DNA from: an uncultured Campylobacter sp.
GTDB taxonomy: Bacteria; Campylobacterota; Campylobacteria; Campylobacterales; Campylobacteraceae
Length of the DNA stretch: 12,444 nucleotides
Assembly: GCA_900772495.1 (NCBI GenBank)
Contig: CAAHEJ010000097.1
Coordinates: forward strand, 1 to 12,444
Direction of reading: 5' to 3'
Shown here: positions 6,931-12,444 of the stretch, one piece after another
How the letters are laid out: each line of letters opens with the position of its first letter
Position numbering within the stretch: the stretch's first letter is position 1
Notes under the pieces: generated by a model
The model's database searches: none
Told to the model about the DNA's origin: nothing
The model's input: the letters and a program-made list of their open reading frames with translations, nothing else
Position numbers and translations under genes: made by a program

Positions 6931-9447
6931 ATGAAAAAGTTTCTTTTTCTCATCACAATGTTGGCGTTCTGTGTGAGCGGGCTTAATGCCGCCCCAGAGG
7001 ACACCGAAGAGGCAGCGACTCAACCGACTCAACAAGTCAAAACAAAAAAAGTCGCCAAAAAGGTAGCTAAAAAAGCAACCAAAAAAACCACAGCCACAAA
7101 ATCCAAGGCTGAGGAGCGCAAAGAAGCTCAGCAAAGAGAATTTGGGCTTATGCCATCAGAGGTTAATAATCAAAACCGCAATGTTTTCGCCGCTGATGCT
7201 GTGGCGATTCGTGGTGCAAAGGACACAGAAAGCGCGTTGCGTTACATTCCTTTTGTAACTATCATCAATACCACAGGCTTTGGCAATCAGTTTGACTTGC
7301 GCGGACAAGGGCGCATTTCGGCAAATGGGCTGAATTTCAAAATCAACGGCATTCCTATGACGCCGCTTGACACTTATTATGGCTTTATGCCGATAAATAC
7401 AGTGCTTCCTAGCCTTATCCAACAAGTGGATATTTTGCCCGGGGTTGAAAACAGAGGCGGAACGATAAATATCATCACCTCTAAAACCCAAGCCCCTTAT
7501 CTTGTCGCGGGCGCGGGCTATGTCAATGCTAGGGGTTCAGAAGGTGCTAGTTACAATGCTTTTGCACAAGCGGCTGATGATATAAATCCAAAAACCAAGT
7601 TCAACGCTGGACTAGCCTTTACACAAATAGGCGGACCACGCGAAGATGACAGCGTGATGGGCGCACAAGGTGTTTTGGGGGTGGATTATCAACTCGGCAG
7701 TGGAAACATTATCTTTGATGCGGATTTTTTCTATGGCAAAACCAAAACAACGCCCTATAATTCGTTTTTGGACTCCAAGGCGATAGAAAAAGCCGTGAAT
7801 GACTACCCCAACCGAGCAGGTTTATTCACGACAATAGAAAATTTGTCTGATTTTGAGCCAAGCAAAGACAACAGAAGCACAAAGGGCGATGGCGAGATAG
7901 AAAGCACACAAACGCGCTTTGTCGGTTCGGCGGGCTATGCGTATGAAATGCCTGAGCGACTTAAATTTGATGGCATAGTTTTTTATGCCTTTGATGAGCG
8001 CAAATTTGACAAGCACGAAATGTATATCCCATATTATAGCTATGCTTCAAGCAAATGGGCGCCTTATAAAGACACGCTTGCCGTAGAAAATGTCAGCAAA
8101 GCACACGCGTGGAATTTTCTTGACCAAACAGGCTCTTCATTTAAAGAAAGCAAGCTAGGCGTTATGCTTGATGCGGACATTAAACACGAGGGCGGTGAAT
8201 TTTTCATAGGTTATCACGGCGTTTATGAGACGAGTAAAAGAACTCCCGTGCAAAAACTCCGCCAAGCACTTAACGGCGACACAACAGGCAATGCAAACGC
8301 ACAAAATGTCGAAATTCTCATCGACAACCAACTTGACATTACTAAATTTACTAACACCTTTTATATCAAAGAACGATATGAATTTAACTCGTATTTTTCT
8401 ATCTTAGGTGGGTTTAAATACGAGCTTTTGAATTTCGATGTCAAGGCTAGCGACAAGATGTCTTTAAATTTGGTAAGCTATGACAAGGCAACAGACAGCA
8501 TTACAAACTCAACGCCTGTACTTTCTAACAAACTTGTCGAAGGAGCTTACAAAAAAGACTACGATAACTTTATGTTTGAGCTTGCTCCGGCTTTTCGCTA
8601 CTCAGACACAGGCGTTGTGTATGGACGCTTTGAGACAGGCTATATCACACCACCGGGCTATGCTATACTCGCAAGAGCAGGAAAATTCGACATTACTAAT
8701 CCTACCAAAGCATTTGATGATTTTAAATATAGCGACAACTCCAAAAATATCAAGCAAGAAAGCTATATGACAGGCGAGCTTGGTTGGCGTGAGCTTATCG
8801 GCACAAGAACTATACCGCTAGGCTTTACAAGCTTTGATTTAAATGCCTTGCTCTTTTCGGTAAGCGGCTTTTGGACACAATCAAAAGATGAATTCTACTT
8901 TGAAGGGGACGCTTACTCTGGGCTAGGATACAAATCTTACGATAAATCACGCAGAATGGGCGTAGAAGTGGCATTAGAGCAGTATTTCTTTGATGGCATT
9001 TTAGGATTTAATGAAAGCTACACTTGGTTAAGAGCACAATACCTTAACAACACGGGTATAGAGGAAAAATGGGACACCATACCTTACACTTACGACTATA
9101 AAGCTACTTTGGGCGTAAATGTCAATGTCTCAGCCTTTGTTGAGGTTATCGATGTGTCTTTGGGTGTTTGGTTGCAAAATTCACTTTATGGTAACCAAAA
9201 AATCATCGACAGAGGCTTTGACGGAGTTGATAAAGAAACCAAACTCGAACCTTATGTCATCAGCGATTTTGGTGTAAGTATAGGGCTTAACAAAGATATG
9301 GGTGTCATCACCACAGGCGTGAAAAATGTCTTTGATACTTTCTACTATGACTACTACAACAACGATAGAACAGCGACAATCAACGAAAACCGCTATATTA
9401 TCGGGCGTGGTAGAACGGTGTTTATCGAAGGAACTTTCAAATACTAA
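6931..9447 (+). CDS. TonB-dependent outer-membrane receptor, 838 aa, substrate unknown
   Basis: Predicted 22-strand beta-barrel that imports a scarce ligand, such as an iron, nickel or siderophore complex, using energy from TonB-ExbB-ExbD. A Sec signal peptide is clear (MKKFLFLITMLAFCVSGLNA, cleavage after residue 20). Residues 36-64 are very rich in Lys, Ala and Thr (KTKKVAKKVAKKATKK and onward), which is unusual, and no clear TonB box is seen. The plug domain spans about 85-185, with SALRYIPFV (101-109), FDLRGQGRIS (121-130), INGIPMTP (138-145), VDILPGV (166-172) and GGTINIITSK (176-185). The rest has the alternating aromatic pattern of a barrel, a late GVKNVFDTFYYDY motif and a terminal aromatic residue (GTFKY). 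AAGGAG sits 6 bases before the ATG. The gene has its own promoter and terminator, so it is monocistronic. I cannot assign the substrate, and no regulatory, TonB or ABC-transporter gene is adjacent. Confidence 0.92.
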   Translation: MKKFLFLITMLAFCVSGLNAAPEDTEEAATQPTQQVKTKKVAKKVAKKATKKTTATKSKAEERKEAQQREFGLMPSEVNNQNRNVFAADAVAIRGAKDTESALRYIPFVTIINTTGFGNQFDLRGQGRISANGLNFKINGIPMTPLDTYYGFMPINTVLPSLIQQVDILPGVENRGGTINIITSKTQAPYLVAGAGYVNARGSEGASYNAFAQAADDINPKTKFNAGLAFTQIGGPREDDSVMGAQGVLGVDYQLGSGNIIFDADFFYGKTKTTPYNSFLDSKAIEKAVNDYPNRAGLFTTIENLSDFEPSKDNRSTKGDGEIESTQTRFVGSAGYAYEMPERLKFDGIVFYAFDERKFDKHEMYIPYYSYASSKWAPYKDTLAVENVSKAHAWNFLDQTGSSFKESKLGVMLDADIKHEGGEFFIGYHGVYETSKRTPVQKLRQALNGDTTGNANAQNVEILIDNQLDITKFTNTFYIKERYEFNSYFSILGGFKYELLNFDVKASDKMSLNLVSYDKATDSITNSTPVLSNKLVEGAYKKDYDNFMFELAPAFRYSDTGVVYGRFETGYITPPGYAILARAGKFDITNPTKAFDDFKYSDNSKNIKQESYMTGELGWRELIGTRTIPLGFTSFDLNALLFSVSGFWTQSKDEFYFEGDAYSGLGYKSYDKSRRMGVEVALEQYFFDGILGFNESYTWLRAQYLNNTGIEEKWDTIPYTYDYKATLGVNVNVSAFVEVIDVSLGVWLQNSLYGNQKIIDRGFDGVDKETKLEPYVISDFGVSIGLNKDMGVITTGVKNVFDTFYYDYYNNDRTATINENRYIIGRGRTVFIEGTFKY

Positions 9448-9475
9448 AAGCACGAGCCTTTATGGCTCGGCTTTT
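9446..9475 (+). terminator. Intrinsic terminator of the TonB receptor gene
   Basis: AAAAGC (9446-9451), a bulged A, then CGAGCC (9453-9458), loop TTTAT, GGCTCG (9464-9469) and GCTTTT (9470-9475). The 12 base pairs with a GC-rich core end in a T-run. The stem begins within the TAA stop codon. The A-rich left arm would give a U-run on the minus strand too, so it could also stop transcription arriving from hypF. Confidence 0.9.
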
Positions 9476-9482
9476 ACTCATT

Positions 9483-9585
9483 ATTGCGAGAGATTGTAAA
9501 GCAAAAGCGTGTAAATTTATGGATTGCCACGCTCGCAAGGCTTGCTCGCAATGACGAGTTGATAAAATTTTGCTTAAAAATCAAC
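9483..9585. repeat. REP-like palindromic element with copy B of the short repeat, between convergent genes
   Basis: The outer arms ATTGCGAG (9483-9490) and CTCGCAAT (9545-9552) are exact reverse complements. Inside them GCGTG (9507-9511) pairs with CACGC (9528-9532), and CTCGCAA occurs twice 13 bases apart (9532 and 9545). The layout, with ATTGCGAG at one end, GATTGCCACGC inside and CTCGCAATGACG at the other end, resembles a palindromic repeat that I recall from several bacterial genomes. CGCAATGACGA (9547-9557) then leads into GTTGAT (9558-9563) and ATCAAC (9580-9585), the same arrangement as at 6654-6690. It lies between convergent genes and may act as a two-way transcription barrier. Confidence 0.65.
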
Positions 9586-9610
9586 AAGTTTTAAAAAAGT
9601 GCCATATATT

Positions 9611-11839
9611 TTACTTGTCCTTATATAAAAAATGTGCCATTTGTCCTAGTGCGATGCAGCTGTCATTTGGCGGAAATTTAAGCGAAACTTTGTAGGCAAA
9701 ATTCTTTTTGTTAAGGATTTTAAGCAGGGTTGAGTTTTGAAAAACGCCACCACACAAAATTACGGGCAAATTTTTGCTTGCTAAAAGCCCATTTTTTTGT
9801 GAATTTTGCGCTCTTTTTTTCTCAAAAAGCGCGGTAAAATCAACTATACAAGCAGCTAGTGCATTTAAAAAGCCCGTGCAAGCGTGGCGTGTGTCATCTT
9901 TTAAGGCTTGTTTAAAGGCATTTTTCACGCAAATTTCATTTTCATTTATGTCAAATTTGTAGCTGTAAGCTAAATTTTCATCAAAATACTTTTCTATCAA
10001 AAGCCCTATTTGAGCTTCATAATCAAGCTTTTCTTTGCCAAAAATCACCGCCCCAAAAGCATCGATTATGCGCCCTAGTGAGCTGGTAAAAAGCGAGCTT
10101 TGAGCGTGAATTTTAGCTAAATTTTCTAGCTTTGTGGGCGAAAAACGGGCTAAAAAATCCTTGCTTTCATCTTGCAAATTCCACTCAAAAATAAGGCTTA
10201 AAGCTAAATTTGCGATATTTTTTATATCAGCGTTGATGAGCTTAAATTCGCTAAAATGTCCCACTCTTTCATACTTTGCTAAATCCGCCTTAAAAATCTC
10301 TCCGCCCCAAATTTTGCCATCATCGCCATAACCCGTGCCATCAAAGGCAAAGGCAAGCACTTCATCAAAAATGCGATGCTCAAAAAGCGTGGCGCAAAGG
10401 TGCGCGTAGTGGTGCTGGACTTTGAAATTTGGCTTTAAATCCCCATAATCAAAGTGCGGATGCTTGTCGCCGATGAGCGTGTCAAAGCGCAAATCGTAGT
10501 TTCGCACAAAAAATTCAAGCGAATTTGCAAATCGCTCGCGCGTATCCACGCTTTTCAAATCGCCTATGTAAGGGGATACGATGAGCTTTTTGTCATAGCT
10601 TATCACAAATTCGTTTTTCAGCTCAGCCCCTAATGCAAGGGTATTTTTGCGCGAAAAATGCTCGTCAAGCTCTATATAAGCAGGGCTAATGCCCCTTGAA
10701 GTGCGTAAAAACATTATCTCATCATCGATAACTTGGGCTATGCTATCATCACTTGGGTTTTCAATCTCTCTTTCAAAGCCCAAAAACGCGTCAAAGACAC
10801 CATTTAGCTTAAAAAATAAATCCTCTTCCTTGTAAATAATGCTCTCTCCGCTTAAATTCGCACTTGTGGCGATGATAGGGCTTTGAAAATACTCAAAAAG
10901 CAAGAGTTGAAAGGGGGTGTAGGCTAGCATAATGCCGATTTTATCGGTATCAAAGGCGATTTGTCCTAGCTTGATACGCGCCTTTAAAAGCACTATGGGC
11001 TTGACATTTGAGCTTAAAAGGCTTGCTTCCTTGTCGTTTATGTGCGCGAGTGCGTGCGCCTGTGCTAAATCCTTGCAAAGCACAGCCAAAGGCTTTGCAG
11101 GGCGGTTTTTGCGCTCTCTTAATTTTTGTATGGCTTTTTCATTAAGCGCATCGCAGATGAGATGAAAGCCGCCCACACCTTTCATCGCAAGGATTTCGCC
11201 CCTTTTTAAAAGCGTAGCAGCTTGCTTAAAGGCGTTTTCATCTGTGGCAAGTGTTGATTTGTCAGCACTTTGCAAGCTCACTTTGATGGCGCATTTGGGG
11301 CAGGATATGGGCTGAGCGTGAAAGCGGCGATTTTTTGGGTTTTCATACTCGCTTTGACAATGCTTACACATTTTAAATTCACTCATAGTGGTGTTTTTTC
11401 TATCATAAGGGAGCTTTTTGATAAGCGAAAAGCGCACCCCGCAGTGCGTGCAAGTGATGAAAGGATAATGAAAACGCGCATTTGCAGGCTCGTAAAACTC
11501 TTTTTCACACTCATCACAAAAAGAAAAGTCGCTTAAAATCGCGCTTGTTTTGACACTCGTTTGCGAAAGGCTTATGCGAAAATCGCTATATACAGGGATT
11601 TTGCACTCGCTCATTTGGATTTGCTCGATTTTCGCCAAGGGGGGCAAGTTTGCCTTTAAATCGCTCAAAAAACTTTCGCACTCGCTTTTAGCGCATTGCA
11701 AGATGATGACAACGCCCTTTGTGTCGTTATACACCTCGCCAAAAAGCCCTTTTTTTGTGGCGAGATTAAAGACAAGCGGACGAAAGCCCACGCCTTGCAC
11801 CAGCCCTGAAATTTCAAGCTTAAATGAAGAGCGGCACAT
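9611..11839 (-). CDS. hypF: NiFe-hydrogenase maturation carbamoyltransferase HypF
   Basis: Uses carbamoyl phosphate and ATP to make carbamoyl-adenylate and transfers the carbamoyl group to the C-terminal Cys of HypE, giving the cyanide ligands of the NiFe active site. All four domains are present in 742 residues, a normal length. An acylphosphatase-like domain has SGLVQGVGFRP (11-21). Two zinc fingers have C108/C111/C130/C133 and C158/C161/C180/C183, each as CxxC-x18-CxxC. A YrdC-like domain follows, with MKGVGGFHL (219-227), KNRPAKPLAVL (244-254) and ATSANLSGES (324-333). The Kae1-like domain carries VQHHYAH (474-480), FDGTGYGDDG (499-508), CGGVFQN (696-702) and PPND (723-726), whose His and Asp residues are likely metal ligands. 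AAGG (11846-11849) precedes the ATG by 6 bases, and the start overlaps the upstream gene by 20 bases. No hypB follows; the next gene is convergent. No strong terminator of its own is seen. Confidence 0.97.
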   Translation of the reverse strand: MCRSSFKLEISGLVQGVGFRPLVFNLATKKGLFGEVYNDTKGVVIILQCAKSECESFLSDLKANLPPLAKIEQIQMSECKIPVYSDFRISLSQTSVKTSAILSDFSFCDECEKEFYEPANARFHYPFITCTHCGVRFSLIKKLPYDRKNTTMSEFKMCKHCQSEYENPKNRRFHAQPISCPKCAIKVSLQSADKSTLATDENAFKQAATLLKRGEILAMKGVGGFHLICDALNEKAIQKLRERKNRPAKPLAVLCKDLAQAHALAHINDKEASLLSSNVKPIVLLKARIKLGQIAFDTDKIGIMLAYTPFQLLLFEYFQSPIIATSANLSGESIIYKEEDLFFKLNGVFDAFLGFEREIENPSDDSIAQVIDDEIMFLRTSRGISPAYIELDEHFSRKNTLALGAELKNEFVISYDKKLIVSPYIGDLKSVDTRERFANSLEFFVRNYDLRFDTLIGDKHPHFDYGDLKPNFKVQHHYAHLCATLFEHRIFDEVLAFAFDGTGYGDDGKIWGGEIFKADLAKYERVGHFSEFKLINADIKNIANLALSLIFEWNLQDESKDFLARFSPTKLENLAKIHAQSSLFTSSLGRIIDAFGAVIFGKEKLDYEAQIGLLIEKYFDENLAYSYKFDINENEICVKNAFKQALKDDTRHACTGFLNALAACIVDFTALFEKKRAQNSQKNGLLASKNLPVILCGGVFQNSTLLKILNKKNFAYKVSLKFPPNDSCIALGQMAHFLYKDK

Positions 11840-12444
11840 CGCTCACCTTGCAGTTTTTTAGGTGTTTGAGCGTGTTTTTAGTAAGGCTTTTGCACTCAAA
11901 GAGTGAGCCACTGATAATGGCAAATTCGGCAAGCCCTTTTTCTCGCAGTTCATCGTAAAAATCACGCAAAAAATACGCCAAGCTCTCCACCGCTCCATAA
12001 GCGATATTGCCAGCCTCCACGCCCGCAAGCATAAAGCTCATCGTTGAACGCAAAGTCCTTGTGTAGTCAAATTCCTTGCCATTTTCCTTGAAACGAAAGT
12101 CAATTTTCACGCCGCGGGGCAGTTTTGAGCTATCGCTTAGCTCTAAAAGCTTGTGTGCGGCTTTTTGCATCTCATCATCAAGCCCAAGTATTTGTCCCAC
12201 AAGCCCTAAAAGCGAAAAAAAGTTATTTTTCACCTTAAATTCGCCACTTAAAAGTTTAAAATTTTGCTTATAGTTCTCAAAAAGCCTTGCGCCCACTTCA
12301 TCGGCGCAAATGTCAGCATAAAGCTGCTTTGCATTGCGTGGCAAATCAAGCTTTAAAAGGTTTGTCCCCTTATCCACAAGCAAAATGTCATCATCATTTT
12401 GACTAAGCTCCAAAAGCAAAGCGCGCTCATCAAAGCGGCTCAAA
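11820..12444 (-). CDS. Probable HypF C-terminal-domain paralogue, 5' end outside the window
   Basis: The frame is open to the window edge. The TTG at 12443 is probably internal, so at least 207 residues are the C-terminal part of a longer protein. I do not recognise a named family directly, but the layout follows the end of the Kae1-like domain of the HypF encoded next to it. SLLGLVGQILGLDDEMQKAA (77-96) lines up with HypF SLGRIIDAFGAVIFG to YEAQIG, keeping the ExQ pattern. TLRSTMSFMLAGVEAGNIAY (130-149) sits where HypF has ALKDDTRHACTGFLNALAAC. IISGSLFECKSLTKNTL (177-193) parallels VILCGGVFQNSTLLKIL. It stops at KVSDVPLFI, just where HypF continues with KVSLKFPPND, so the last conserved Asp is absent. 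It overlaps hypF by 20 bases and must be co-transcribed with it. Inference: a degenerate or non-catalytic relative, perhaps a HypF partner. A hydrogenase-linked hypothetical protein is the cautious reading. Confidence 0.6.
   Translation of the reverse strand, partial: LSRFDERALLLELSQNDDDILLVDKGTNLLKLDLPRNAKQLYADICADEVGARLFENYKQNFKLLSGEFKVKNNFFSLLGLVGQILGLDDEMQKAAHKLLELSDSSKLPRGVKIDFRFKENGKEFDYTRTLRSTMSFMLAGVEAGNIAYGAVESLAYFLRDFYDELREKGLAEFAIISGSLFECKSLTKNTLKHLKNCKVSDVPLFI

Noticed and set aside
8225..8770. Two plus-strand frames in a shifted phase inside the TonB receptor gene
   Set aside because: The receptor frame is intact across both; the alternative products look like shadow translations with no start signal.
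9774..11861. Several plus-strand open frames opposite hypF
   Set aside because: HypF domains are continuous on the minus strand, and these frames have Ser/Phe/Lys-rich translations without motifs.
1..12444. CRISPR array, tRNA or rRNA genes, insertion sequence, or phase-variable poly-G tract
   Set aside because: No regularly spaced repeats, cloverleaf-like segments in the gaps, transposase motifs or long G/C homopolymers were seen.

Overview
The window looks like chromosome from Campylobacterota, most likely the Campylobacter jejuni-like group. The evidence is AT-rich intergenic DNA, extended -10 promoters without a clear -35 box, a GroEL tail reading PAMPDMSG followed by GGM repeats, and FtsW, MurG and HypF proteins of the type found in that group. 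The genus is an inference from remembered protein features. No database search was possible.

Layout. (1) 1-1364 is the C-terminal four fifths of groEL, closed by two adjacent perfect hairpins (1396-1452). (2) 1480-2236 holds two small genes of unknown function: a 63-residue coiled-coil protein and a 176-residue multi-pass membrane protein. (3) 2390-4378 is a visibly more AT-rich gene with its own promoter. It encodes one polypeptide with an N-terminal PD-(D/E)xK-type nuclease motif followed by an adenine DNA methyltransferase with an NPPY motif, so it is probably a compact type IIG-like restriction-modification enzyme. It ends 15 bases before ftsW. (4) 4394-6606 is ftsW-murG, overlapping by 4 bases, for septal peptidoglycan synthesis: MurG makes lipid II and FtsW polymerises it. 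(5) 6607-6930 is a 324-base non-coding region with a repeat, a long inverted repeat and a promoter. (6) 6931-9447 is a TonB-dependent outer-membrane receptor with an unusual lysine-rich mature N-terminus, ended by a strong terminator. (7) 9448-9610 is a convergent intergenic region with a REP-like palindromic element. (8) On the minus strand, a partial gene (12444-11820) overlaps hypF (11839-9611). HypF makes the cyanide ligand precursor for NiFe hydrogenase. The partial protein resembles the C-terminal carbamoyltransferase domain of HypF but ends before the last conserved motif.

Most of the window is housekeeping DNA. The parts most worth following up are: the fused nuclease-methyltransferase lodged in front of essential division genes; two matching copies of a hairpin-bearing repeat that bracket the TonB receptor gene, with a compensatory change in the stem; the probable degenerate HypF paralogue overlapping hypF; and the lysine-rich extension of the receptor.
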